NCBI GenBank assembly: GCA_016713535.1
Contig: JADJOY010000035.1
Coordinates: 57,047-121,046, forward strand
DNA length: 64,000 nt
From: JADJOY01 sp016713535 [NCBI: Deltaproteobacteria bacterium]
Lineage (GTDB): Bacteria > JADJOY01
Reading direction: 5' to 3'
Below, piece by piece: positions 41,003 to 49,203 of this stretch. The stretch's first letter is position 1, and every line of letters starts with the position of its first letter. Under the pieces are notes generated by a model. It ran no database searches. It worked only from the letters and a program-made list of their open reading frames with translations, and had not been told where the DNA came from. A program made the position numbers and the translations under genes.

Positions 41003-41830
41003 ATGAGCTCGACGGTGAGCGCCCTGGACGCGCTCTCGGGCGCGATCGAGGACGCGGGCCCGTCGATCGTCGCATTCTCGGGGGGCGTCGACAGCGCGCT
41101 GGTGCTGCGTGTCGCTCGCGACGTCCTCGGCGCGGGCGCCGTGGCCCTGACCACCGTCGGCCCCACCCTGCCGGCCGAGGAGGAGGCGGAGGCGCGGCGC
41201 TTCGGCGAGGCGCTCGGAGTGCGCCACCTGTTCGTCGAGTCGCACGAGCTCGAGAACCCGGACTACGCGCGGAACCCCACCAACCGCTGCTACTTCTGCA
41301 AGACCGAGCTCTACACGCTCTGCCACGCGGAGCGCGAGAAGCTCGGGCTGCGCTCGATCCTCGACGGCGTCAATCGCGACGACCTCGGCGACCACCGCCC
41401 AGGGCTCACCGCCGCGAACGAGAACGCCATCCGTCACCCGCTCGTCGAGGCCGGGCTCGGCAAGGACGCCGTGCGTGCGCTCTGCAAGGACCTCGGCATC
41501 GAGCTCTGGGACAAGCCGTCGTTCGCCTGCCTCGGCTCGCGCTTCCCTTACGGCACCAACATCACCGCCGAGCGGCTCACCCGGCTCGAGCGCTGCGAGT
41601 CACTGCTGCGGCAGCTCGGCCTCAAGGGCTTCCGGGTGCGCTTCCACGACGCCATCGCGCGCCTCGAGGTGAACGTCGCGGACTTCGCGAAGCTCGTCGA
41701 GCCCGAGGTGCGGACGCGCGTCGTCGAGGGTCTCAAGGCCGAGGGCTTCACCTACGTGACCCTCGACCTCGAGGGCTACCGGACCGGTAGCCTGAACGCA
41801 GGGCTCGCCCAGCTCGGCGAGCGCACCTGA
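41003..41830 (+). CDS. larE: LarE-type ATP-dependent sulfur transferase (PP-loop)
   Basis: In the nickel-pincer nucleotide pathway LarE adenylates the carboxylates of pyridinium-3,5-biscarboxylate mononucleotide and sulfurates them, sacrificing its own Cys in the classical type. The 275 residues show the PP-loop SIVAFSGGVDSALVLRVA at about 21-38, NPTNRCYFCKTELYTL, LDGVNRDDLGDHRPGL, and KPSFACLGSRFPYGTNIT, in which the Cys corresponds to the sulfur-donating position of Lactobacillus LarE. The CYFC pair is also present. LarB and LarC, needed for the cofactor, are not in the window. It is coupled to the radical SAM gene upstream. Confidence 0.88.
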   Translation: MSSTVSALDALSGAIEDAGPSIVAFSGGVDSALVLRVARDVLGAGAVALTTVGPTLPAEEEAEARRFGEALGVRHLFVESHELENPDYARNPTNRCYFCKTELYTLCHAEREKLGLRSILDGVNRDDLGDHRPGLTAANENAIRHPLVEAGLGKDAVRALCKDLGIELWDKPSFACLGSRFPYGTNITAERLTRLERCESLLRQLGLKGFRVRFHDAIARLEVNVADFAKLVEPEVRTRVVEGLKAEGFTYVTLDLEGYRTGSLNAGLAQLGERT

Positions 41831-41851
41831 ATCCCGCGCCGCGCCACGCGC

Positions 41852-42574
41852 TCAGTTCTTGACGGGCTCGGCGGAGGATCCGCTCGCCGGGAGATCCAGC
41901 AGCGCGAGGCGAGCGCGGTAGAGCGCGGTCGACGACCCGCCGCCCGGACCGGCGGCGGCGCCCTTGGCCAGCTCGCCCTCGAGAAGCTTGCGCGCCTCGT
42001 CGGTCTTGCCGCTCGCCTGCAGGACGCGCACGAGGTCGAGGGTGGTGTACTCGTCGAGGGAAAAGCCCTGGTCGCGAAGCTTCCGATAGGTCACCGCGGC
42101 GTCGGCGGGCTTGCCGGCCGCCTCCTGGGCGCGCGCCAGGGCGAGCTGGATCGGCCCGAAGAGCGGATCCTTGTCGTTCGACGAGTCGAGGAGCTCGGTG
42201 AGCACGGTGACCGCCTCCCCGCCCTTCCCCGCCCTGACCAGCAAGACGCCCTTCGCGAGGCTCGCGTGCTTGCCCGCCGGCGAGCCGCCGTGGCCTTCGA
42301 TGACCGCGCTGCAGGCGCCGATCCCGGTCTCGAGGTCGTCGCTGCTGCCGTCGAGCGCCTTCACGCATGCCGCCACCTCGACCTGGCCGGCGCGGTCACG
42401 CCGGTCCAGGATGGCGACCACGATCGCGTACACGACGATCGCGCCCAGCGCCGCGCCGGCGATCCCGGCCCAGAGCTGCCAGCGGGACTTCATCCAGTCG
42501 AGCGCCGCCTCGGCGTCGTCGGTCTTCACTTCCTCGAGGAGCTGCTCGCGTACGTTCTTGGGGGCAGTGGCCAT
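41852..42574 (-). CDS. Single-pass membrane TPR protein (YfgM/TPR_21-like)
   Basis: ATG at 42574 gives 240 residues. An N-terminal amphipathic stretch (VREQLLEEVKTDDAEAALDW) is followed by one transmembrane helix (about 34-55, WAGIAGAALGAIVVYAIVVA). The rest is helical with tetratricopeptide-like repeats (SLAKGVLLVRAGKGGEAV; LFGPIQLALARAQEAAGKP; TLDLVRVLQASGKTDEARKL). The layout matches the periplasmic YfgM family associated with BamB or the Sec translocon, although sequence similarity cannot be confirmed by eye. GGAGAAC lies ten bases before the ATG. The bifunctional nuclease gene ends 26 bp upstream, so cotranscription is likely. Confidence 0.65.
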   Translation of the reverse strand: MATAPKNVREQLLEEVKTDDAEAALDWMKSRWQLWAGIAGAALGAIVVYAIVVAILDRRDRAGQVEVAACVKALDGSSDDLETGIGACSAVIEGHGGSPAGKHASLAKGVLLVRAGKGGEAVTVLTELLDSSNDKDPLFGPIQLALARAQEAAGKPADAAVTYRKLRDQGFSLDEYTTLDLVRVLQASGKTDEARKLLEGELAKGAAAGPGGGSSTALYRARLALLDLPASGSSAEPVKN

Positions 42575-42600
42575 CGTCGGTCGTTCTCCCTGATACAGCG

Positions 42601-43104
42601 TCACATCTTGTACTTGCCGAACTGGTCCGGCGGAAGGTTCTCCAGGAACTCGGCGACCTTGCTCTGATCGCTGACGTCGAGGGTCGAGTCCGCCGAAGCG
42701 GTGGCATCGACCTGGCGCGACTTCTCGAACACCTGCTCGGCGACGAAGATCGGCGACCCGGTGCGGATCGCGAGCGCCAGCGCATCCGACGGACGCGAGT
42801 CGATGTGGTCGACGTGGTCACCGAGGCGAAGCGCGATGGAGGCGAAGAAGGTGCTCTCGCGCAGGTCCACCACGGTGACACGCTCGACGCTCGCGCCGAG
42901 CACCTCGATCACGGTGCGCAGCAGGTCGTGGGTGAGCGGCCGCGCGACCTCGACCTTCTCGAGCCGCGTGGCGATCGAGCTCGCCTCGAGCAGCCCGATC
43001 CAGATCGGCAACGACCGCGTGCCTGCCGCCTCCTTGAGCATGACGATCGGCATGTGGGTGAGCGGGTCGAGCGCGATCCGCTCGATCTGCATCTCGACGT
43101 CCAT
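42601..43104 (-). CDS. Bifunctional nuclease-domain (DUF151) protein
   Basis: A 167-residue protein of the BFN family, named for a plant DNase/RNase; bacterial function is mostly unknown. Visible features are IALDPLTHMPIVMLKEAAG and LPIWIGLLEASSIATRLE at the start, the central PLTHDLLRTVIEVLGASVERV, and the hallmark HIDSRPSDALALAIRTGSPIF. A variable acidic C-terminus follows. ATG 43104 has GGAGGC upstream. It follows miaB by 32 bp on the same strand, a pairing I recall from other lineages. Confidence 0.87.
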   Translation of the reverse strand: MDVEMQIERIALDPLTHMPIVMLKEAAGTRSLPIWIGLLEASSIATRLEKVEVARPLTHDLLRTVIEVLGASVERVTVVDLRESTFFASIALRLGDHVDHIDSRPSDALALAIRTGSPIFVAEQVFEKSRQVDATASADSTLDVSDQSKVAEFLENLPPDQFGKYKM

Positions 43105-43136
43105 GGCCGCCTCCGTCCCCGTCCGTGTCCAGCCGA

Positions 43137-44510
43137 TCAGGCCGGGCTACCCGCCAGCGCGTGCGCACCCGCCCGCTCCACGCGGACCCGCACCATCGTG
43201 CCTCGCAGCTCGTCGATCCGCCCTGCGAAGTGCACCGGGTGGAGAGACGGGCTGCGCCCCTCGACCTCACCGGCGCGGCGTGGGTTGTCACGCTCGACCA
43301 GCACCGCGATCTCCTGGCCGACCCAGCGCTGGTTGCGCTCGGCGCGCACCTCGGCTTGCACCGCGAGCAAGCGCGCGAGTCGGTCCGCGCGAGTCGCCTC
43401 GTCCGGCGACTCCTCGAGCTTGAGCGCACGCGTGCCGGGACGTGGCGAATACGAGAAGCAGAACGCGTTGTCGAACCCCACCTCCCGCACCAGCGAGAGC
43501 GTCGCCTCGAACTCGCTCTCGCTCTCGCCGGGAAAACCCGCGATCAGGTCCGTGGTGATCGCGATCTCGGGACGCGCGGCGCGGACCAGCTCGATCAGCT
43601 CCACGTACTCACGACGCGTGTGGCCGCGCCGCATCCGCGCCAGCACCGTGTCGGCGCCCGACTGGACCGGCAGGTGAAGATGCGCGGCGAGGCGCTCGAG
43701 ATCGCGGAAGGCCGCGATCAGGCTCTCGTTCACCTCCGCCGGGTGCGAGGTGAGGAAGCGGATCCGCTCGACCCCCTCGACCGCGTGGACGCGGCGCAGG
43801 AGCTCTCCCAGGTCCGGCTCGCTCGGGTCCTTGCGGCCGTAGGAGGTGATGTTCTGGCCGATCAGCGTCACTTCCTTCACGCCGCGCGCGGCGAGACGCC
43901 GCACTTCGTCGAGCACCGAGGCGCTCGGCCGCGAGAGCTCGCGCCCTTGCGTGAACGGCACGATGCAGAAGGTGCAGAAGCGGTCGCAGCCGCGCTGCAC
44001 CGCGACGAACGCGCGCACGCCGCCCGGGTCGGGGGCCTCGTGATCGCCGAGGACGGTCTGCCAGGTGCGCTCGAAGCTGAGGGCGGTCGGGCGGCTGCCG
44101 CGCTCGCGTGCGGCGCGCTCGATCAGCCCAGGAACCTCGCCGAGGTGATGGGTCCCGAACACCAGATCGAGGTACGGCGCGCGCTTGAAGAGGCTCTCCC
44201 CGACCTGCTGGGCGACGCAACCGCCGACGCCGATGACGACGCCCGGACGCTCCTGCTTGATCTCGCGGAAGCGGCCGAGCGTCGAGTAGACCTTCTGCTC
44301 CGCGTGATCGCGGACGCTGCACGTGTTGAGCAGGAGCACGTCCGCCTCGTGCGGCGTGGCGGCGCGCTCGTAGCCGCGCTCGGCGAGATGGTGGAGGAGA
44401 GCGTGCGAGTCCCGCTCGTTCATCTGGCAGCCGTAGGTCTCGATGTAGACCCGCGGCCGCGGCTCGGGCGCGAGCCACTCCGGCACGGAGGAATCGAAGG
44501 AAGCAGACAC
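43137..44510 (-). CDS. miaB: tRNA-2-methylthio-N6-dimethylallyladenosine synthase MiaB
   Basis: MiaB adds a methylthio group to i6A37 of tRNAs that read UNN codons. The 457 residues are normal. The N-terminal methylthiotransferase domain holds the auxiliary-cluster cysteines (VYIETYGCQMNERDS; LLLNTCSVRDHAEQKVYS; VIGVGGCVAQQ). The radical SAM cluster is at QRGCDRFCTFCIVPFTQG (Cys-x3-Cys-x2-Cys, about 172-179) and HLPVQSGADTVLARMRRGHT. The end is a TRAM domain (IAVLVERDNPRRAGEVEGRS). The start is GTG 44510. There is no clear ribosome-binding site; a TAGGTT hexamer lies seven bases before the GTG, so a leaderless message is possible. Confidence 0.95.
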   Translation of the reverse strand: MSASFDSSVPEWLAPEPRPRVYIETYGCQMNERDSHALLHHLAERGYERAATPHEADVLLLNTCSVRDHAEQKVYSTLGRFREIKQERPGVVIGVGGCVAQQVGESLFKRAPYLDLVFGTHHLGEVPGLIERAARERGSRPTALSFERTWQTVLGDHEAPDPGGVRAFVAVQRGCDRFCTFCIVPFTQGRELSRPSASVLDEVRRLAARGVKEVTLIGQNITSYGRKDPSEPDLGELLRRVHAVEGVERIRFLTSHPAEVNESLIAAFRDLERLAAHLHLPVQSGADTVLARMRRGHTRREYVELIELVRAARPEIAITTDLIAGFPGESESEFEATLSLVREVGFDNAFCFSYSPRPGTRALKLEESPDEATRADRLARLLAVQAEVRAERNQRWVGQEIAVLVERDNPRRAGEVEGRSPSLHPVHFAGRIDELRGTMVRVRVERAGAHALAGSPA

Positions 44511-44633
44511 GGAGCGGAACCTAGCCGTGGGGTCGAAGACGGGTCAAGGACGGCGGGCCTCGGATCGGGCGACGAACGGGCTCGTCGACCGGCCCGTCGC
44601 GGAGAGCCTGCGAAGAAATCGAGCAAGGCCGGA

Positions 44634-44772
44634 GCGCCGCGGGGGGACGGAGCCCCCCGCGCTACGAAAACCGTCGTCGCGACGGGGGGTCCATTCCCCG
44701 ACGCCGGGCCTACGCGCCTCCGTGAGCGACCGAGATGAAACGATGCACAGCCTCGGAGTGACGTCGCGAGCC
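44634..44772 (+). repeat. Dispersed GC-rich intergenic repeat, copy 1
   Basis: This stretch matches the reverse complement of 47691-47830 along its length, roughly four bases in five by eye, with a 28-bp identical block at the start (GGGGGGACGGAGCCCCCCGC and the next 8 bases). The start can fold as GGGGGG...CCCCCC. It lies between miaB and mreB and is non-coding: the matching segments show no shared start or stop and drift by indels. Confidence 0.7.
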
Positions 44773-45060
44773 TAGCGAGCGACCTGGAGCCCGCCGCTTC
44801 GTCGGCGGGAAGCCACTCGATCGCTCGCGCCCGACGAAGCGGGCGCCTCCAGGCACGGGCGGGGGGCTGGCACAGCCCCCCGGTTACCCACCAAGCCAGT
44901 TCGCGATCCCGGCTCGCGCCACGATCGGACTCGCCACCTGGCGCGTCGCAGCGCGACGCCACGAGCGAAGCGAGCGACTCGGGGGTGGGACCCGCCCGGG
45001 CGGCGCCGACGGAGCGGCGCCCTCCAGGCGGGCGGGGGGCTGGAACAGCCCCCCGAGAAA
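44773..45060. other. Intergenic region downstream of mreB with two matching hairpins
   Basis: Together with repeat copy 1 and the 123 bp before it, this makes a 550-bp gene-free gap. It contains two near-identical hairpins, 44861-44881 (GGGGGGCTG-GCA-CAGCCCCCC) and 45034-45054 (GGGGGGCTG-GAA-CAGCCCCCC). Each is preceded by a similar block (GGCGCCTCCAGGC and GGCGCCCTCCAGGC), so they are direct repeats of about 40 bp spaced by 173 bp. The right one is six bases past the mreB stop and may end or protect that transcript; no T-run follows it. Confidence 0.65.
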
Positions 45061-46086
45061 TCAGTTGATCAGGACGCGCTGATACTCGCGGAGCGATTCC
45101 AGCACCTCTCCCGCGCCATAGACCACCGCCTTGAGCGGGTCCTTGGCGCGGAAGATGCGCAGGTCCGTCTCCTGGTGGAGGCGCGGTCCGAGCCCGCGGA
45201 TCATCGAGCCTCCGCCCGCGAGCACGATACCCTGATCGAGGATGTCGCTCGCCAGCTCGGGCGGCGTCTGGTCGAGCGCCTGGCGGATCGATTTCACGAT
45301 GTGCTCGATCGGCTCGCGCAGCGCCTCGCGCACCATCTCGTCGTTGAGCGTCACCGTGGCCGGCACGCCGCGGACGAGATCGCGCCCCCGCACCGTGATC
45401 TCCTCGGGCTCCTTGAGCGGCACGGCCGAGCCGATCTCGAGCTTCACGCGCTCGCTCTCGTAGAGGCCGATCAGCACCTGGAAGCGCTCCCGCACGTAAG
45501 CCTGGATCGCCTCGTCCATCTCGTCGCCCGCGACCCGCATCGAGGTGCTGTAGGCGGTGGCGAGCATGCTGATCACCGCGATCTCGGTGGTGCCGCCGCC
45601 GATGTCCACGATCATGTTGCCCTTGGCCTCGTGGACCGGCAGCTTGGCGCCGAGCGCCGCCGCCATCGGCTCCTCCATGAGGTGGACCTTCTTGGCGCCG
45701 GACTGGATCGCCGCGTCGATCACCGCCTTCTTCTCGACCTGGGTGATGCCCGACGGCACCGCGACCAGCATCGTCGGCTTGAAGAACGGGCTGCGCTTCA
45801 CGGCCATACCGAGGAAGTGCTTGATCATCTGATTGGCGATGTCGAAGTCGGCGATGACGCCGTCCTTGAGCGGCCGGATCGCGCGCAGCCGCTCGGGCGT
45901 GCGCCCGTACATCGCCTTCGCCTCGCGGCCGATCGCGAGGATGCCCTGGCCGTTCTGGGGCACCACGACGACGCTCGGCTCGTCGACCACGACTCCCTTG
46001 CCGCGCACCCAGATCAGGGTGTTCGCGGTGCCCAGGTCGATGGCGACGTCGCCCGATCCGAGCCACTCGTTGATGCGACCGATCAT
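45061..46086 (-). CDS. mreB: Rod shape-determining protein MreB
   Basis: MreB is the actin-like protein that guides lateral cell-wall synthesis under the inner membrane. The 341 residues are typical. The ATP-binding actin motifs are visible: VAIDLGTANTLIWVRGKG (phosphate 1), NMIVDIGGGTTEIAVISM (phosphate 2) and DQGIVLAGGGSMIRGL (adenosine). The start ATG 46086 gives an N-terminal MIGRINEWLG amphipathic helix suited to membrane contact. mreC, mreD and pbp2, which usually follow mreB, are absent here; the next feature downstream is a repeat cluster and then miaB. The upstream neighbour is the GAF protein 31 bp away, so the two are probably cotranscribed. Confidence 0.96.
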   Translation of the reverse strand: MIGRINEWLGSGDVAIDLGTANTLIWVRGKGVVVDEPSVVVVPQNGQGILAIGREAKAMYGRTPERLRAIRPLKDGVIADFDIANQMIKHFLGMAVKRSPFFKPTMLVAVPSGITQVEKKAVIDAAIQSGAKKVHLMEEPMAAALGAKLPVHEAKGNMIVDIGGGTTEIAVISMLATAYSTSMRVAGDEMDEAIQAYVRERFQVLIGLYESERVKLEIGSAVPLKEPEEITVRGRDLVRGVPATVTLNDEMVREALREPIEHIVKSIRQALDQTPPELASDILDQGIVLAGGGSMIRGLGPRLHQETDLRIFRAKDPLKAVVYGAGEVLESLREYQRVLIN

Positions 46087-46117
46087 TCCGGGAAGCTCCC
46101 TCGTTCCGTGCGAAGAA

Positions 46118-47551
46118 TCAAGCCTCGGCGGCGAGCGCGCGCTCGCGCTCCCGATCGAGGCGCTCGAGTGCGCGCCGGAGCAGCGTCTCGGGATCCCGGG
46201 TGTCGGGATCCGAGCGCGCCGAGACCACGCGTACCGGCAGCGTCGTGGTGGTCTCGCCGACCTCGAAGACCTTGTCGGCGAGCGCGCGCTCGACGAGCTG
46301 ACGGGTGCGCTCCTCGGCGCGGCTCGACTCGACCAGGCACGCCACCGCCCAGGTGCCCGAGCCGATCTGGGTGATCCACGGCGCCGGCACCAGCACCCGC
46401 GCGATCACGCCGAGCGCCTCGTCGACGAGCCGATCGACGTGGGCGTGGCCATGCTGGCGGTTGCGGCGCGTGAGCCCCTCGGGGTCCACGATCAGGATCT
46501 CGACCGGCTCGCGGTTGCGGAGCCAGCGCGACACCTCGTCCAGGAAGCGACCGTACCGGACCACCGCCTCGGGCGCGCGCCCCACCCGCGCCACCAGCCG
46601 CGAGCGCGCCTCGGCGTTGGCGAGCGCGAGCGCGGAGGCGTCCGCGACCAGGCCGAGGATCTCCGTCATCTGCCGCGGATAGGCGACCGGCTCGGTGCTG
46701 GTGAACGCGAGCACGCCGAGCGAGCGGCCACCGGCACGTAGCGGCACCCCGAGGAACGACTGCATCGGGATGCGCGGCTCGCCCGGATAGGCCACCACCG
46801 AGCGCTTGGGGCGATCGTCGAGCCCGGAGAGGTAAATCATCGTGCCCTTGCGCTCCACCCAGCCGACCAGGCTGCCGCTCGGCGAGATCTCGACGCCGAG
46901 CAGGCGCAGGTGCTCGGGGCCGTGGGCGCGTGCGACCCACAGCGGCCCGTCGGCGCGCTCGGGCACCGCGACCAGGAGCCCGGTGCGCGGCACGATCGCA
47001 TGCGACATCGTGGCGATCCGGTCGAGCACCAGCTCGGGATCCTCGAGCGCCGCGACGTCGCGGCACAGCTCGCGTGCCGCCTCGAGGCTCGGCGAGCCGG
47101 CGAGGGTCTCGCGGACCTGGTCCTGGCGCTGCAGGCGGCGCGCGATCTCCTCGGCGAAGCCGGCGAGGATAGAATCGGTCCGCGGCGAGAACTGGTAGGT
47201 GCGCTTGGAGTCGACCGTGAGCACGCCGACTCCCCTCGCCAGGCGCACCGGTACGCCGAGGAAGGCCTTGAGCTCTTCGGGAGCGCCGTAGAGGAGGAGC
47301 GAGCGGGCGTCATAGCGGAACTTGGGGACGTGGATCGGTCGGTCGTTCTCGGCCACCAGCCCGATGAGCCCTTGCCCCGGGCTCACCGCGCAGTTCTCGA
47401 CGACGTGCTCGCTCAGGGAAGCGTGGCACGCGAGCCGGAGCAGCCCATCCTCCTCCGGCAGGAACAGCGCAGCGGTGAACGCGTCGGTGACGTTCCAGAC
47501 CAGGCGAACCAGCCCGTCGAGATCCGGCGCGAGATCCATGAAGGCGGGCAC
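46118..47551 (-). CDS. GAF-GAF-degenerate GGDEF protein
   Basis: A 477-residue soluble protein. The first GAF-like domain is at about 8-140 (AALFLPEEDGLLRLACHASL; PVRLARGVGVLTVDSKRTY) and the second at about 165-320 (GLLVAVPERADGPLWVARAH; SFLGVPLRAGGRSLGVLAFT). The C-terminal ~140 residues align to a GGDEF domain, but the active loop reads IGSGTWAVAC instead of Gly-Gly-Asp-Glu-Phe, and the metal Asp region is IVDPEGLTRRNRQHGHAHVD. It is therefore expected not to make c-di-GMP and may sense ligands or bind nucleotides. The start is GTG 47551 or ATG 47539. The 31-bp spacing to mreB suggests a link to cell shape (inference). Confidence 0.75.
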   Translation of the reverse strand: MPAFMDLAPDLDGLVRLVWNVTDAFTAALFLPEEDGLLRLACHASLSEHVVENCAVSPGQGLIGLVAENDRPIHVPKFRYDARSLLLYGAPEELKAFLGVPVRLARGVGVLTVDSKRTYQFSPRTDSILAGFAEEIARRLQRQDQVRETLAGSPSLEAARELCRDVAALEDPELVLDRIATMSHAIVPRTGLLVAVPERADGPLWVARAHGPEHLRLLGVEISPSGSLVGWVERKGTMIYLSGLDDRPKRSVVAYPGEPRIPMQSFLGVPLRAGGRSLGVLAFTSTEPVAYPRQMTEILGLVADASALALANAEARSRLVARVGRAPEAVVRYGRFLDEVSRWLRNREPVEILIVDPEGLTRRNRQHGHAHVDRLVDEALGVIARVLVPAPWITQIGSGTWAVACLVESSRAEERTRQLVERALADKVFEVGETTTTLPVRVVSARSDPDTRDPETLLRRALERLDRERERALAAEA

Positions 47552-47600
47552 GGGCGTAGCATGCGCTACGAAGCATCACAAGCAAATCGGCTCGAATGGG

Positions 47601-47633
47601 CTCGGCGGGGCACGCGCCTGCGTGCCCGCCGAG
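47601..47633. other. Long hairpin between the VWA and GAF genes
   Basis: CTCGGCGGGGCACGC (47601-47615) pairs with GCGTGCCCGCCGAG (47620-47633) around a GCCT loop, about 14 bp with one bulge. There is no T-run. It lies in a 280-bp gap next to repeat copy 2. It could be a terminator-like or mRNA-stabilising structure for the upstream VWA gene. Confidence 0.5.
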
Positions 47634-47690
47634 ACGTGACGGCGTCGCCTCGCCGGTGCCGTCGATCGCTGCGCGACGGGGACCCGCCCG

Positions 47691-47830
47691 GGCTCGCGGC
47701 GTCACGCTCAGCCTGTGGATCGTTCGGTCTGGGTCGCTCACGAGAGCCGTGCGGGCCCGGCGACGGGGGATGGAACCCCGTCGCGACGATGGTCTTCGTA
47801 GCGCGGGGGGCTCCGTCCCCCCGGCGGCGC
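47691..47830 (-). repeat. Dispersed GC-rich intergenic repeat, copy 2
   Basis: Inverted copy of 44634-44772. It begins two bases after the VWA stop codon when read on the minus strand. The strongest match is its first 28 bases (47802-47829); later parts have substitutions and short indels. It is probably a member of a genome-wide family. Confidence 0.7.
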
Positions 47831-47831
47831 G

Positions 47832-49196
47832 CTACCCCATCAGGTCCTGGACGGCCTTCACGAGCTGGTTGAGGTTCCGCACCTCCCGGACCTGGTCGCA
47901 GTAAGGCTGGTAGTCGTTCATCACGCTGTCGCCGAACCCCCAGGTGAGCTTGTTCTCGGGATTGAGCCAGATCACCTGGCGCGCCTTCTCCTGGATCGCG
48001 GCGAGCGCGCCCGCGCGCGGGTCGTGGTAGTTCGAGCGCGCGTCGCCCAGGATGATCACGGTGGTGCGGTGGGTGATCTCGCCGAGGTGCCGGGCGCGGA
48101 AGGTCTCGAAGACGTGCCCGAAGTCGGAGTTGTTGTAGTAGTCGATCTGGTCCGAGGTGAGGATCTGGCCGATCGCCTCGCGTACGTCACGCCCCGCGAA
48201 CCAGTCGGTGACCTCGGTCAGCTCGCGGACGTAGGCGAAGCTACGCACCTTCGAGAAAAGATCCTGGATCGAATACATGAACTGCAGCATGAAGTGCGCG
48301 ATGTAGCGCACCGACCCGGACACGTCGCACAGGTTGACGATCTCGGGCCGCTCGACGCGGCGGCGCTTGAACACCAGCTCGACCGGCACGCCGCCGTACT
48401 GGAGGTTGCGGCGGAACGTGCGCTGCGCGTCGAGACTGCCGCGGCGCGCCTTGCGGCGCCGCATCGAGAGCACGGTGCGGAGCTTCCGCGCCAGCTCGCT
48501 CACGATGTCGTTCATGTCGCGGATCTCGCGCTCCGAGAGGCTGAAGAAGCTGCGTTCGGCGAGGTCCTGGCCACCCTGCGGCTTCTGCACGGTGTTCTGC
48601 TCGAGTTTCCACTCGACGTGCTCGCGCGCCACCTCGCGCACGCCCCGGCGGAACGACTCGATCACCTGCTCGAGGCGCTCGACGTCCTCGGGGCGCCAGC
48701 CCGCGCGCGCCAGCGCCGCGCTCAAGCCGCGGAGCGCCGGGTCCGACGGATCGAGCCCCATGCGCTCGAGCAGGCGGCGCGTGAAGTAGCCCACCTGGAG
48801 GCGGTTGCCGATGCGATCGAGCGAGACCTCGTCGCCGAATCGGCGCATGCGCATCTCGAGCCCGGCCGGATCGGCGAGCTGCTCGATGCGGTCGGCGAGG
48901 TCGCCGAGCCCCTCGACGTCACGCAGGCTGCTCAGCGTCTCCTCGAGCGCACGGGAATCGCCGCTCCACGCCGTGGCGGGGCGCGCCGCGAAGAAGAGGT
49001 CGAAGAGGCGGTCGAACGTCGGCTGGTCGCCGGAATTCTTGATGAGGAGCGCGCGCAGCGAGTCGCGCACCGCCTCGCGGTCACCGAGGTCACCGAGCAG
49101 CGGCAGGCCGCCGATCGCGTCGAGGCTCTCCGAGGTGGAGACGCGCACGCCCGCGCGGCGCAGCGAGCCGACGAACTCGACGAGGCGCGCCTCCAT
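47832..49196 (-). CDS. CoxE-like VWA-domain protein
   Basis: A 454-residue protein. The N-terminal ~190 residues are helical and Arg-rich (LVEFVGSLRRAGVRVSTSES, typical of the CoxE opening). The C-terminal VWA-like domain starts near 265 (RPEIVNLCDVSGSVRYIAHF, giving the Asp-x-Ser-x-Ser metal site) and includes TTVIILGDARSNYHDPRAG and ARQVIWLNPENKLTWGFGDS. CoxE-type proteins work with MoxR ATPases to mature or activate metalloenzymes. Here the MoxR partner is directly upstream (stop 7 bp from this ATG), but no CO dehydrogenase or other metalloenzyme genes are nearby, so the client is unknown. Repeat copy 2 begins right after its stop. Confidence 0.87.
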   Translation of the reverse strand: MEARLVEFVGSLRRAGVRVSTSESLDAIGGLPLLGDLGDREAVRDSLRALLIKNSGDQPTFDRLFDLFFAARPATAWSGDSRALEETLSSLRDVEGLGDLADRIEQLADPAGLEMRMRRFGDEVSLDRIGNRLQVGYFTRRLLERMGLDPSDPALRGLSAALARAGWRPEDVERLEQVIESFRRGVREVAREHVEWKLEQNTVQKPQGGQDLAERSFFSLSEREIRDMNDIVSELARKLRTVLSMRRRKARRGSLDAQRTFRRNLQYGGVPVELVFKRRRVERPEIVNLCDVSGSVRYIAHFMLQFMYSIQDLFSKVRSFAYVRELTEVTDWFAGRDVREAIGQILTSDQIDYYNNSDFGHVFETFRARHLGEITHRTTVIILGDARSNYHDPRAGALAAIQEKARQVIWLNPENKLTWGFGDSVMNDYQPYCDQVREVRNLNQLVKAVQDLMG

Positions 49197-49203
49197 CGGG
49201 CGT

